This document shows, one piece after another, positions 1-12,070 of a stretch of 64,000 nt of DNA. The notes below the pieces were generated by a model, which saw nothing but the letters and a program-made list of their open reading frames with translations, was not told the origin of the DNA and searched no databases. This DNA comes from Mycteria americana (Eukaryota; Chordata; Aves; Ciconiiformes; Ciconiidae): the NCBI RefSeq assembly GCF_035582795.1, contig NC_134365.1, positions 220,179,887 through 220,243,886 on the forward strand, written 5' to 3'. The position numbers and the translations under genes were made by a program. Every line of letters begins with the position of its first letter. The stretch's first letter is position 1.

Positions 1-3000
1 GGCGGATTAGGAGCCACATTGAATCTTCCCAGAATGACTAATCCTCCAGGGTTGAACGAACTCAATCTACACGCAAATACAGCCTGGGGTGTTGGGTGCC
101 CACCCTGTCTGTCTCCCCAGATCCCACTCCCCCTGTGCCCCTGTTCTGACTGGGGCTTTGCACAAGTGAGGGTCCATGGGAGCATCCAGCTGTGTGTGCT
201 CAGACCAAAAACTCAGCTCAGCTCCTCGCGAGAGCAGCATACAGGATGGCAAAAGCAATATTTACGACGCTTAACTTCCACGCTGCTAGGAACAAATCAG
301 CCCGCGCTTGGAGGTATGAAATGAAATACTTTCCGTGCAAGGAAGCAAACACATTTGCGGTTTTTAGGTGGGAAAAAAGCTGGCAGATGTGGGATATAAC
401 AGAGTATAAAACCAGGAGAGGCATGGGTAGGTAGGACAGGATTTGCTTGGGCTAACCAGGGAGCTTCCAGTGAAATGAGCAGGGAGCGGGGAAGTCTTCA
501 CACGGTGTGGTTCACCTGGGGAGCTCCTTGCTGCGGGGTGTTGGGGATGCCAAGTGTTTTTCCGTGCTCTTGTAGTGACAAATGGTAGCAGATGCATTCG
601 GCACGGGCTGTTAAATCCTATATTCTGGCTTAGAAAGTCCTTGAGCAAAAAAGTGTGGGACACTGAGAACATGTTTTAAGGAAATAATATTATGAGATTG
701 CTTGGTTCTAATACCCTTTTTATTATATTTTTGTTTTCCTCTGTCCTTTTGCGGAGCCCCCTCTGACTTCTCCCAGACTAGCGAAGAGAAAGGCTCCACC
801 AAACCCTCCCTGCCTTCACCCAGTGAGCTGCAGCCAAACCCAGTAGCCATGCTCCCTCTACTGGTCTTACTGGTCCTCCTGCCAGGTCCTCCCTGCCTGG
901 CAGTGGCACCCAGGGAAGGAAGGACAGACGGACGACGCAGTGTGGCGTTCTGGAGACGGTTTACATGGCCTTACAAAGGGAGAGGAGAAGAGGTGTCTCT
1001 GGGCTGAGCTGGCAGCTGAGTTGTAGCAGAGAGGTTGGTACAACATTGGCCAAGCAGCAGTTCATGGCCACAAATAATTTACAGAATATATATTGCATAT
1101 AAGCATTACAGCCACATACATAGCTCATGGCAATTCTAGCATTTTCTAAGGCAACCTTGAGAATAATTTATTGGGAACCCCTTTGGTGTTTCTTATTAAA
1201 CACCATAAAATATTACCTGTCCCTTACGGTAAAACTCACCATGAGCTTTCCTGGGATGTGCTTTCATTCCTCCCCAGAAGACTATGATATACCTTTTTGG
1301 GGCCTTGCTTTGAAGCTCATCCAGAAGTCCTTAAATCACAAGTTAAGCTCTGAGATTAGCCATGAAATAACTCACGGCACGTCCTCAGCATCACTCTCTG
1401 CCATGCCTTTGTGCAAAGAAACTCAATGACAGTAGGACACGGGCGAGGTAGACTTGCTCTCATGGATGGTCCTGGAGAGGCTAAGGGAGATGCAGTTCAC
1501 TCAGCTGAGACATGGGAAGTTTGGCTAGCGTATGCCAGCTTCCAGCACAAAATTAAGTGGATTTACTTGAATTGTCCACAGCAGTGGAAAGGGAGGGTGA
1601 TGGTCCAGTTCAACCCAGCACATCTACCTCTACCAGTTGCACCCAGGTCCGGTGAGAGGCAATCCCAGCTTGCACAGTGCTGTATGCCACTAACCGGACA
1701 CAGTCACAGTCCTTCACCTTCACCAACCCAAGAAGCATATTGGGATGAGATGAAAACTGAAATGAGGGGAAGGGAAATCAAAAAGGTCTGATTTTCCTTG
1801 TGCAACGTTTGCTTTTGGAGTATCCTGGAGGTGGTGCCTTTACAGGCAGATCTAAGTATATCCAGGGTGTTGCAGTCAAGGCAGTTTGCCTTGATATCAA
1901 GTGATGATTCCCCTCTGATGAAAAGGAGCAACGTTTGCTGGGACACACTGTCTGTGTAACCAGGTTGTGGCTTGGCAAAGCCCCCGTTTTACCTGTAGCA
2001 CTAGGGTCAATATCGTACTGAGTTGTGGCCTGCCAAAGGGAATGATGTGACATGAGAAGATGCATTTTAGGCATCATCATTTTAAGGGCAGATGTGCCCA
2101 TCTGAGTTGTTATAACACAAGTATGGGTAAGATCCACTCAGAAATGGTAGGAGAGATCCAGACAGATCTCATTGTCTCATTTTTTGCCCAGCCCTGATTT
2201 CTGCCCTAAATTAATCTCCTTCCGCACCAATCTTGCAGTCTGCACTCCAGGACCTTGAAAATTTCGGGTGTGTTTTATTGGGGATCCATGGTTTTTTTCT
2301 CTGTGACAAACTGAAGAGAGAAACCTCATGTTTTACTGCTGAAGTGCAGGGCTGGAGTTTGAAAGAGCTGGCTCTTATTTCTGGTTGAGCAGCAAACCTG
2401 GTGGGTGACCTTGGGCACAACATCTCTGGTCCTCTCTTTGCTCCAGCTCCCCCTAATCCTTATCCCAGGCCCTACTCTATGCAGGATGGACTCTCGAACT
2501 GGGCTCTTGTTTCTCCTTTGTGCTGATGAGTCCTTTGGCTGTTTGGGCTCCCCACTTCATTTTACCTGGACTGCAGCACCCAGCTCCTCACGCCAGGCTG
2601 TCTCTAACCACGAGGCACAGCTGTCTGCATCCCATCTGAGTTCCCTCAACAGGCAATATCTCACTAAAGGAGTTATCTTACAAATTCCCATAGCTTGGTC
2701 TGCCTTAGAAACTCACTCCCTTGCATGGCCCACGTACTTTTCTGCTGCATTGCTCAGATTTGTACCAATTTGTGATGTCCCTGAGGCAGGACTTCATGCT
2801 GGTCCATGCTGGCCGAGGGGATAAAGAGTAAGGGCAGGCCTGCCACATGCATTAAAGTAAATCTGGAATGTCACAGCAGTCCCTCTGAGGGGAACAGCAA
2901 CTTTGTGAGACTGCCCAGTGCACACCCAGCTTTACCCATCCAGCCTCTTCCCCAGAAGAATGGGACGCTGACCTTGCAGGGTGCCAGGACCTCTTGGATT

Positions 3001-3336
3001 TTGGTCAAAACTTGGCCCTGTGTCCACTGGGTAAATGCTGAGCAACCTGAAGAGCAGGAGTGTTGCAATATAGACACGGAAAACAGGAAAGGGGAGATTT
3101 CCCTGGAATGCAGCGAGATTAAATGGGTGTGTAAAAGGCAGATGATTAAAGGATGAGGTTGTGAAAATGTTGGTCTATATTTTTTCTGGGTCTTGCAGTA
3201 ATCTGGGAGCTGGGAAGACAATCCTGACCTCCAAGCACCCCATGCCATCGCTGCTGGCCCCAGACCCACCTCCAAATACCAAGGACAAAGTTGGTCTCTA
3301 CATCTCCTAAGAGCCGATGGGATCGGTGGCACTTAC
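1..3336 (-). other. MOGAT2: MOGAT2 intron 2 (partial)
   Basis: This is non-coding DNA downstream of MOGAT2 exon 2 on the minus strand. I looked on the minus strand for the next expected exon, which should encode the family's F-H-P-H-G catalytic motif, and saw no match. The rest of the gene therefore most likely lies left of the window. The only structured element recognised is a worn MIR-like segment near 2.35-2.46 kb. The open frames here have no recognisable product. Confidence 0.65.
2349..2455 (+). repeat. MIR-like ancient SINE fragment
   Basis: The segment follows the order of the MIR core: a 'gctggagtttgaa' part, then 'gtgaccttgggca', then a pyrimidine-rich 'ctctttgctcc' part. It is strongly diverged, and the assignment rests on this motif order from memory. 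A chance resemblance is possible. Confidence 0.4.
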
Positions 3337-3515
3337 CGTGATGGGGAAATAGTCCTTCATGTACCTCCAGACGACGCTGTTCCGGAGGGCATGGATCCGC
3401 CTCCCGCCCTTGCAGGGTTTTTCCCTGTCTATGAACCACCATACAGTGTAGAGGGCACTGACCAGCCAAAAACGCGTGAAGAAGAGGGCGATGAAGGCAG
3501 CTGTGCAGCACTGTG
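3337..3515 (-). CDS. MOGAT2: MOGAT2 exon 2 (monoacylglycerol O-acyltransferase 2, partial)
   Basis: MOGAT2 transfers an acyl chain from acyl-CoA to 2-monoacylglycerol to make diacylglycerol in the ER membrane, a central step of intestinal fat absorption. This exon supplies the last two bases of codon 32 and codons 33-91. It begins after a pyrimidine-rich acceptor (TTTTCTCTCAG) and ends at a GTAAGT donor in phase 0. Visible signatures are AAFIALFFTRFW, a hydrophobic membrane segment with LYTVWWF, then a D-R-E-K-P..GGRR stretch, and finally WRYMKDYFPI. The DYFPI motif is typical of the DGAT2/MOGAT family. The FTRFW and WKYMKDYFPI-like wording fits MOGAT2 better than DGAT2. The catalytic HPHG exon is outside the window. 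The minus-strand frame stays open past both splice sites, but that extension does not resemble the family. Confidence 0.9.
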
Positions 3516-4238
3516 CTGAGAGAAAAGCCAGACAGTGAGTTGGCAGTTGGGTTAGGTGGGCATTGGGAGAAGAATGATTCACCTGAAGGGACTCGGTCTG
3601 TTTGGACCTGGGATGGAGCCCAAGCCTTCACGGGGCTTGCTGCTGAATTATTTTATCAGTGTGAAGGCACCTTTGATGCAAAGCGGTGGTTTCTTTCCTA
3701 TCTGCCCCAGGAACCTGGAGACCAACCAAGCACCATCCTCGCACCAACCACCTACTTCTCCAAAGGCCACCGTGTTCCCCTCTTCCCACACGACTGAAGG
3801 ACCTCACTGCATCCAGAGGGTTCTTGTGGATCAGATCTCTATCCCTTTGCTGTCTGGGTTTTCTCTGGAGTCAGTCTGACCTCTGCAACAATAATGCCCA
3901 TGTTTTACCCCAAAACTCCTGTTAATACCCCCTGATGACACCTGGCATTTTGCAACAGCAGCAAAGCAGGGCACTATGCCCTGTCTGTACAGTCCCCAAT
4001 AGCTTTGTCCTGAGCTATCGATTCCCCATTTTAATTGTGTCTTGGATTTTTAATTTTTTATCTTTCCATATATAAGATTTTACTCTTTATTGAGTTTTTT
4101 CTCATTGATTTTGGACCTTTTCCTCCACTTCTTGGGTTCACTCTCAACTTTAATCTTAGCCTCTAGAGGATTTTCAGTCCTTTCAACTCGGTGTCATCAC
4201 AGATTTTATACGAATGGTCCATTTCATTCCCTAAGACA

Positions 4239-4269
4239 TTAATGACTTGGGACTTTCCCAAGTCATTAA
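4239..4269. repeat. Perfect inverted repeat, 13-bp arms, 5-nt loop
   Basis: The arms TTAATGACTTGGG (4239-4251) and CCCAAGTCATTAA (4257-4269) are perfectly complementary around the loop ACTTT. The repeat lies in MOGAT2 intron 1, about 0.7 kb beyond exon 2. Function is unknown. The stem is too short for a typical microRNA precursor. Confidence 0.9.
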
Positions 4270-4713
4270 AGACTTTTCTGAGCTGCTTCCAGTCAGTACT
4301 CAGCTTTGCCCTCTACCTCCCTCATGCCTTATGTTTTGGCACAGGAACAAGAGAAGAAATGTCTGTGTGCAAACAACCATCACTTGGTACATCAAATCCC
4401 ACCCAAGCCCAACACTGTCTGTCTGCAGAGACTGGGAAGCACTGATGGCCACCAACCTGCCACGTGGTAAAGCAGGTGCCCTAAAAAGTGCCCGGGAAGA
4501 GCTGTGTCCTCTCCATCTGTCCCTCTGGAAGCCTTGGTGTTGTCTGGGAAGGTGGAGACTGAGCTAAAAAAAACCCCCATTCATCCAAGCCCTTTCCCTT
4601 CCCCAGCTCATGGGTTACATCATGTGTAGTGGGTTATATATTTTGTTCTTCTCTGGGTCTTCATCACAGATCCAGCACCCAGGGCTGAAGGACGTGAGGA
4701 TGGAGATGCCCTG

Positions 4714-4749
4714 TTCAGCTTCAGCTTCAGCTTCAGCTTCAGCTTCAGC
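4714..4749. repeat. Hexamer microsatellite (TTCAGC)6
   Basis: Six uninterrupted copies of TTCAGC are present. The array is intronic in MOGAT2 and likely length-polymorphic. Confidence 0.95.
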
Positions 4750-5111
4750 TGTGAGATAGATGCATCCATGCCCTCATCCTCTGAGACCTGGATTTTCATC
4801 TTTGGGAGTCACGTGGCACCTGCCCTCTCCAGCTCATCTCAGCTAAGGCCTATCAGAGAAGGCGTATACAATGCTCTCATTTAAGACCTCCTTGTACCTC
4901 CTTTTTGCTTTTACTTAAGGATAAATAAGTAGGTCTGGTTTGTAGTCTTTTTTTTTTTTGTGATAAGTCAGCCTGATCCCAGAGCTTTGCATGTAAAAAC
5001 AAATCCCTGCTCCGTTTTAAAACACTGGCATGATGGTGCTGGTAATTCCTACGGGGGAAAAAAAAAAAAAAAGCTATAATCTAGCAGGTTCCTAAATCTC
5101 CTTACAGCTGA

Positions 5112-5173
5112 AATGGGATCTTATGTCCTCATATAGGTAGAGAATGGGATCTTATGTCCTCACATAGGTAGAG
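5112..5173. repeat. 31-bp tandem duplication
   Basis: Two adjacent 31-bp copies start with AATGGGATCTTATG and end with ATAGGTAGAG. They differ at one base (catatagg against cacatagg), so the duplication is recent. It lies in MOGAT2 intron 1. Confidence 0.95.
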
Positions 5174-7075
5174 ACACTGTGGCAGGCGCCTGGGTAGGCA
5201 CTAATACAGTGCATGGGGAAACACTGCAGCTCTCTGCAGAGCAACAGGTCTAACCTGCAATGCGTCCTCCAGGTCAGAATGAGCCACTGCTCGTACCTGG
5301 CACCGCTCCTTTCAAATGGCACAGACACAGTCTTTATAACTCTTGAGGAAAATAGCATCCAGCATGAAACGAAGCTCCAGCGTCTACGTGACACATAAAC
5401 ACTGCTTGAGGAACAACGCATAGGTTGCAATTTTACTGCACCTGGGAGCCAGGTCATCAGGTCTGCTGCAGAACTGTGCAATGTTTAATTCTGTTTTTAT
5501 CATGCCGTGCAAAGCTCAAAGTGCATTCTGCAAAATGAAGGAGTTGTTCTGGTCCAAACCCTTATCACCCAAGTGAGGCTTTATCTTGCAATTATATAAT
5601 TATTAATTTCTCCCTCGATTCATTTGCAATTCAACTTTTCTTTTTCTCAGGGCAGAATTTGCACACAGTGACCTTCACTCAATCTTAAGATTTTTTTTTT
5701 GTGTGTGTGTGTGCTTGTAAAATCTTACGGTGTCCTGGTTGCTGTGGGAAAGGAGCCCATTCCTGTCCCAGACTGGACCCTCAAGTCTGAAAGTTGCTGT
5801 GGATGGGACCACAGAGACAGGAAAGTTCCAGAAAATGTAGTTAAATCCTACTGTCTGCATCCAAACCAATCCCAGCCTTAGGCAGACACATGATTATTTA
5901 TGGGCTGTATTTTGGCGAGAAGGGGGCACTCTGTACCGCTGCCTGGTGTGTGAGGGGGAGTCACCATAGCTGCTTGGATCAAGGACACTCCCCTTCCAAC
6001 TTTCTCGCAGACATCTGTGTGTCATGTCCTCAAACTCTTCAGTGAAAACATAGCAGAGGCAGTGCGATCTCATCGGTTAGACACCAAGACTTTCTGGACC
6101 ACCAGTGGCAAGATATTTGCCACAGAGCTGTATTGCTGCTTCCTGAAAGCCATGTCAGATCCCCAGGCTGGGTCCACCACCAGCCCCACTGCCCAGGACT
6201 TCATGCTCTTCAGCCTGGCTCCAGGGTCCCTTCACCGGCATCGACCCGGCCTCTTTTAGGTTACACAGGTGACTCTTCACATCTTAGAGTCTCCTTGTTC
6301 TCCAAGCTGCTGAAAAATAACATCCCACACAAAAAAGGGCCAAATCCTGCATCCATTTGAGCTAAGGGCTAGAGGGAAGGACTGTGCACCAGGAGCCAAG
6401 ATCTATTTCTATTCCTGCAAATCCCACGTCTTTCCTGAATCCATGCTGGAGAGGAACACACACTCTCCTGCCTCCACAGGTCACCTCCCAGAGGCAGAGC
6501 AGCAAGGACAACCTAAAGCCACCTCCTTGCCCTTTCTGCTTCTTTTCTGCAGGACAGGGCAGAAGGGATGGGTGGCAAACAGGAATATTTGCTTGTTGTG
6601 AGGCTGTTCCCCATAATCATTGCTTTCTTCCCTTGAGGAGAATCCCAAGAAGAAAATGAGGAATCACGAGGGTTTCTTGCCTGTCCCTCTCTGGACTGGG
6701 GACCACTTCAGAGCTGCCCCTATGAGAGCCATATTTCCCTCAGCATCTGCTTTCCTACAAACAACTGTCATTTTCTGGGCTACCTGCCAGGCAAACACTT
6801 TAAAGGATATCACAAACATGGCATTAGGCTCTTGGCCAGGGAACCTCAGCAGATATCTCCCTCCTGGGGCCAAACTCCAGCCTATGTACAATCCGCTGTA
6901 CCCACAAAGCAACCCGCAAAGGGCTGTCAGGTCTCGGAAATGCCGCTGGAAGAGATGGCAGTCTGTGTCATGATGGGGATGGGAGGAAACCTGCAAGTCC
7001 CCGGTTCATTAGAAACCCATCTTTGAACCCCGTCAGCTGCCAGGGCTCTGCAGAGCCAGACAAGCTCTCCAGCTT

Positions 7076-7138
7076 AGAATCATAGAATGGTTTGTGTTGG
7101 AAGGGACCTTAAAGACCATCTAGTTCCAACTCTCACCT
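7076..7138 (-). mobile_element. CR1 LINE 3'-end fragment
   Basis: The AGAATCATAGAATGG start, the GTTGGAAGGGACC core and the later CATCTAGTTCCAAC are the reverse complement of the avian CR1 3' terminus. Only about 60 bp remain, which is typical of CR1 5' truncation. Confidence 0.85.
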
Positions 7139-10100
7139 TGGTCAAGCTCTCCATGGAAGCAAGCTCTCTGGTGAGGATGGGGACTGCAGGAGCGTCAGGC
7201 ACCCAAATGGCAATGAAATGTAATTATAACATGGCTCTGCCTCCCTGCCTTTACAGTATTCTTTAAGGGAAAGAAGGGGAGAATTACCTTCAGTATTCAG
7301 CCGTAGCATCACTACAATATCTACCTTCCACCCTTCTGCCCTCGTAACTCTCTTGATTCCCAGCCTCAGGCTGCAATGTCTCAAGACATGGTTGCACTCA
7401 GGAGGAACAGACAGGTTTGGGGATGCGGTTGCAAACAGACCTGATCCTCATCTCCTCCCTCTGCAGGTCTGGGCTCTTGCCAGGTAGCCCAACTGCACAT
7501 GCTAAATTGCTATAAAACGGCTTAAGCCCTTCCACAGAGCCCTTTCAAGGCAGACATCACCATGGGCTGCAAGAGGAGGTCTAAGGGCATCGTGCATGTC
7601 GTTGCAATCACATCAGTTCAGTTGCCTGAAAATGGCCAGAGAATCCTAGGCTGGGCTGCTGGACTGTCTACTCTGCCATGGAAAGTGAAGAGAGACCCCT
7701 TCAAACTAAAACAAAACCCAAAGCGCCCTTGACAAGAAGGAAAGCTCCATACAGACCCGAAATCTTACACTTTCTGTTCAGGCCAGATGCAGGGAGGTTT
7801 GTCTGTGGTGAGGTGTGGCTCTGGACGTTCCTGGACTGCAGGGCCACCAAGGTCTGCACCCAGCCTGGGTGCAGGGTGCTTCTGAAGGACCAGGGGTGCT
7901 TCTGAAGCAGCTCTTCATGATCCAGGACCGAGCACCTCCCATCTCCATGGCCGTACAGGAGTCAGCAAAGAGAAGACACATCCATATGGATGTGATGGCT
8001 TTCTTGGATCCCCTCACAGGCCAAGTGGTTTCCTGGGCTGGGCTCCCTCAAAGAAGCTCAGAGCAAAAATGAAGTGTTTGGTGGTGGGTATCTTGTGTTA
8101 AGTAGTTTTGTTGTGAGCTGCCCAAAAACACGGGCATATCACAGACAGCACACGTATATGCCACAGGCCCCAAGCGTGCCACAGGCTAGTAGCACATGGA
8201 TGACTTTTCTGGCCAAGTCAAAACAGAGACCATGTCCCATCAAAGTGCTGCTGTGCCCAGCAGTGTTGCTAACCCAGCATTTGCTCATTCAACCTGAAAT
8301 GGGAAAATCGGCAACCTTTGGAAAGCGACTTTTGGCATCGCAGCAGCCCCAGAGTGAGTCAGACTCATATTGCAGTTGTCAGGAGGCTTTGCAAGATGCA
8401 CATTGCTGAGGTCCCCAGTGCCAGCCTAGAGTCCCTGACGGTGACAGCCTGCACAGATGCTGTACCCCTCGGCAGAGCCAAGCCCGGCAGCCTAGCCAGG
8501 CTGTCCCAGGCTGTGGACTACAGTCAGCTGTCAAGGGGGCCTGACTCACGCTGGCACCGCGTGCCCTTTGAGCCAACCCTCCCCACTGAAAGGGTCCAAA
8601 GGCTGGGTGTCATAGACTGGATCTGCAGAAGCAGCGTGCACAGGTCTCCTGCCCCTGCGCTGGGTTTGTTTGCATGGCTTCAGCCCTACACTAATGCTTC
8701 TGCATGCTGTGTCTGGATGGATGCCCATGCCCAAGTCCACGGGGACGGGGAATCAGAGAGGCAGCGGGAAGCGGTGCAGCAGCCCGCTGATTTCGGTGCC
8801 TTGCAGAAGCCTGGCTCCACTGTATTAGGAGGGGGCACCGGTCAGTACTGGGATCCTGCAGTGGGGAGGCAACGGGGTCCCCACTCCATGCCCCGCATCC
8901 CATCCTTGCGCCGTGCACTCTCCTTCCAGCAGCTGTCAGCATCTGAAGCAAACGGCACCTTTCATCTCAGCGCCCTTGCCGGCAGCATCCTCAAGAAAAC
9001 CGGCAGCGGCACGGACAATGCCTGCCTGTTGCAAGAGACGCTGCAGCAGAGCTCCCTGCCAGCACCGGGGTCAAGCTGCCACACTCATCCAGCACCCCGC
9101 AGAGAATGAATGAGCTCCTCGCCCGGTGCTTGGCTTCTTGGGGGATGCATTTGCACAACCATAGCAACGGCTGCCTGCGACCAGTGCTGCAGAGCGGCGG
9201 CTGCTGGGATCTCCAGCTAAAGGGCTGTGCAAATGTCTGGCAGCAGCTGACCGTGCGTTTTCGGAAGCCCTTTTCTGGCAGCAGCAGCACAAGCCTGTCT
9301 CAGAGAGAAAGGAGCAGCTGGTGGCCAAATCCTGCCCACGGAAGGTCTGATCTCTGTGCCTGAGGGTTATAACTGAGTGTGGCACGGGGTGTTCGGCAGC
9401 TCGTGGGATGAAAGTAAGGGTATCCCTTAGCATCAAGCTTTCGCAGTTGTTAAACTGAGAGCTTTTGGGTGGAAAGCTCCAGGATGAAAGAAACTTCGTA
9501 AAATGAATCAAACCAGCTGGAATCGCTCCACAAGGTTTGGTTATCACCTTTCTAATGCCTTTCTTATAGCATTTCTTAACTGCTTTTCATTTCAGCTTGT
9601 ATCACAAAAAAAAAAAAACAAAATCAAAGAAAAACTGTTCCAGGGAAAGACAGTAATCTCTGGAAGGCCAGGCATGGAGGAGGTGTGGGTTGGGGTCTCA
9701 TCCTCATTCAGGGCAAGCTCCATTTCCCTGCAGGAGGCAGAGCCTGCATTTCGAGTAGCTCCACGTTACCCTCCGACTGTGGAGGATTCCACAGTCCATT
9801 TTCTGGCTTTCTGCTGGCTCCACAAGTCACTTCCATCACTGAAAAGTCAAGTGCCAGCTTGCTCCCAATACCAGGAAGGGAAAAACCTAAAGTACAAGTT
9901 GTTTTGCTGGAAAACACTGTTAAAGCTCTGTAAGCCCCAGCTGCATCCGTGCTGGGAATGGGGATGTGTTGTCGTATCCCTTGTTAACATGGCAGCCACA
10001 TCTCTACTACGTCCCATCCCATCCAGGCACCATGGAAGGAAATCCGGCCACAGGGGCAGAGAGGGAGCTACAGAGCACCCCAAAATGTCCCAGTCTGGCC

Positions 10101-11781
10101 GGTTGGGTCCAAGGCTGCATGGCTTTTGCCAGATCTTCCCTCCCCTATGCTGTTAACAACACCCATGTGTCCTCCTGCAAGGTGGTCTCCAGTGCGCAGG
10201 GGAAGGTTGATCACAGCTGGGATCTCTTCTGCACTAGAAGAGCCCCAGGGTTTACAACGCAAGTACAGGATGGCACCATGTGCCCTGCGCTCTGCCATGC
10301 CATAACCGTGCCTTGTGGCAGCTCAGCTGGCCATGCCACCGCTGCCACACCAGGATTTTCCCTCCATCTGGAGAGGGATGTCCTCCAGCTTGTCCCAGAG
10401 CAACCCAAGGGGCCACACTGGTCACACGTCTCCAAAGCAACTCAGTAGAGCGCATTTGCTGACCCAGGGGATGAAGAGCGTTGCCCAATCGTGTCCACGT
10501 TGCTGATTCTCTTCTCTTGCAATAAAGGGCAGCCTCACCCATCCTGGCTACCAGCAACAGTCCCTGGCCTCTGCCATTGCCCAAACTGTGCCAACATGTA
10601 GTTTGGAAGAGCGTTACTTGGCATGGGCTAAACCTATGCCAAGAAGCATGCAAACAGCTGCACCGTCTGGACCAGTATGGCCCAGTGCTCTAGTCCATCA
10701 AATACTGGTGCAGAGGTGGCCATTCAGCCCCAGGTCTGTAGCAGAGTTTGGATGGAGCCATCTCAGAAACTTCATGAGGCTCTGAAGCATAGCCTGTGCT
10801 TTCTTTCCAGGTATTGTTTTGGAGATCCTTGCGTGCAGGGACCCATATATACACAAAGATCTGCTGCCTCTGTGTATTGGGACTAGTCAACAACTATCCT
10901 GCCACTATAAAGCAGAAGCTTTACACAGATCCCATCTGAGATTAAGAATTGGCATGACAATGGCAAGGCAAACTCTAGGATGTCTCTTTCCAGCTTGGCT
11001 CCTGATGGGCTGTAAATCGCCCCAGGCAGTTCGCACTCTGTGATAACCTGGCTCCGAGTCTCCCATCTCCTTATTTCTTAGTGCATCCTATCCAAAACTG
11101 CAGAGCACCTGATGCCTTCCACACAGCAGTGAGTTTGTCCGGGTCCCAGTTTGTTAATCTGTCTCTTCCCCAACCTGCTTGGGTTTTCCTGGAAAAATGC
11201 CCTTTTGTGTCATGCAGGGGCATCTGTATAAAGTGAAGGGTCTGTTCCCAGGGTGGCAAAGCAGAGTCCCTCACGCTCTTCCCATTGTACCATCCCTCAG
11301 GCATGGGAATACCATTTCTCATTACTAACACTAGGCAGGGCAGCACCTTAGACCAGGAAAACACTAAACCTAAAGAGCAGGAGAAGCTGAAACCCCACAC
11401 GGGTTTAGCTGCTGTGTAAGACCCATAGATGTTTCCACGCACAGGCACGCAGCCATACCTTCCCTAATGCCACCGTGCTCAGATTGGGCGGCGAGAAGAA
11501 ACCAAAAAAAAAAAAAAAAAAAGGAAAAAAAAAAGAACTGCTTTAGTGAGGCAGAGCCTCCCACACTGCTCTTCAATACAGCGAGACAAACAGACATGCG
11601 AGTGCAACATCTGCTGCTAATCACTTGTCCTAACGTGGCCTGGGATTCGCTGCAGGCTCCCAAAAGATGCCTTTAATGCCACTTTCCTTCGGTCCCAGGT
11701 CTTCCTTGGGGTCGAGGAGAGAAGGGGTTGGGGCAAAAGCTGCTCTGGCTTCTCAGGGAAGGAAAAGGAGATGTCTCTTAC

Positions 11782-11875
11782 CTAGACCTAGGAAGCTGAA
11801 GACCCATTGAACCACCGATGCCGTCTGAAGCCTTCTCTGTAGTGGCACGGAGAGCGGAGCAAACTCAACCTTCAT
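11782..11875 (-). CDS. MOGAT2: MOGAT2 exon 1 (start codon, N-terminus)
   Basis: This short exon encodes residues 1-31 plus the first base of codon 32, and ends at the donor CTAG|GTAAGAG. The peptide starts MKVEFAPLSVPLQRRLQT and ends in VVQWVFSFLGL. That matches the mammalian MOGAT2 N-terminus (M-V-E-F-A-P-L, then an R-R-L-Q-T motif and a hydrophobic helix), with one additional residue, Lys2. Joining it to exon 2 completes an Ala codon (G|CA) and gives the continuous membrane region FLGLAQCCTAAFIALFFTRFW. The matching splice phase and the homology on both sides make the assignment strong. The start context is AAGATGA. It is the first ATG in frame with the family sequence. Confidence 0.88.
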
Positions 11876-11950
11876 CTTGGGCTCTGCGTGCACGTCTCAA
11901 AAGGAGAAGGAAGCTCCGCAAGTGGCGAATGCAAAGTGCAAAGTCGCCCG

Positions 11951-11983
11951 TCAATATTTACCCAGTCTTACAGTATAGGGCAT
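11951..11983 (-). other. Possible upstream ORF in the MOGAT2 leader (10 codons)
   Basis: If transcription starts below the TATA box near 12071, the leader contains an ATG at 11983. It opens a 10-codon frame closed by TGA at 11951, 75 bases before the MOGAT2 start. It could damp translation. The frame itself is plain in the sequence, but its use depends on where transcription starts. Confidence 0.4.
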
Positions 11984-12070
11984 TGTGCAATGTACAGTGG
12001 CGGAGGTGGCTGCCCGCAGCCACCCTCCCGTATGGGGAGCAGAGGGACGCTGCTGGGAGGTGTCACCGAC

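Larger units (their letters stand above)
3516..11781 (-). other. MOGAT2: MOGAT2 intron 1
   Basis: This intron of about 8.3 kb separates coding exons 1 and 2. It contains a perfect 13-bp hairpin (4239-4269), a hexamer microsatellite (4714-4749), a 31-bp tandem duplication (5112-5173), a short CR1 tail (7076-7138), a GC-rich stretch (8.4-9.3 kb) with an X-box-like site at 9155-9168, and a run of 20 A, interrupted by GG, near 11.5 kb. The long plus-strand frame at 8318-9109 (263 codons) has no recognisable domains and sits in GC-rich DNA, so I treat it as chance. Confidence 0.8.

Noticed and set aside
3146..3631. 161-codon minus-strand frame overlapping MOGAT2 exon 2
   Set aside because: The overlap is in a different frame from the MOGAT2 peptide. 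The family-like frame is confined between the AG at 3516-3517 and the GT at 3335-3336.
8318..9109. 263-codon plus-strand open frame in MOGAT2 intron 1
   Set aside because: No recognisable domain or family similarity. It lies in GC-rich DNA where stops are rare, antisense to MOGAT2, with no promoter or poly(A) signal assigned.
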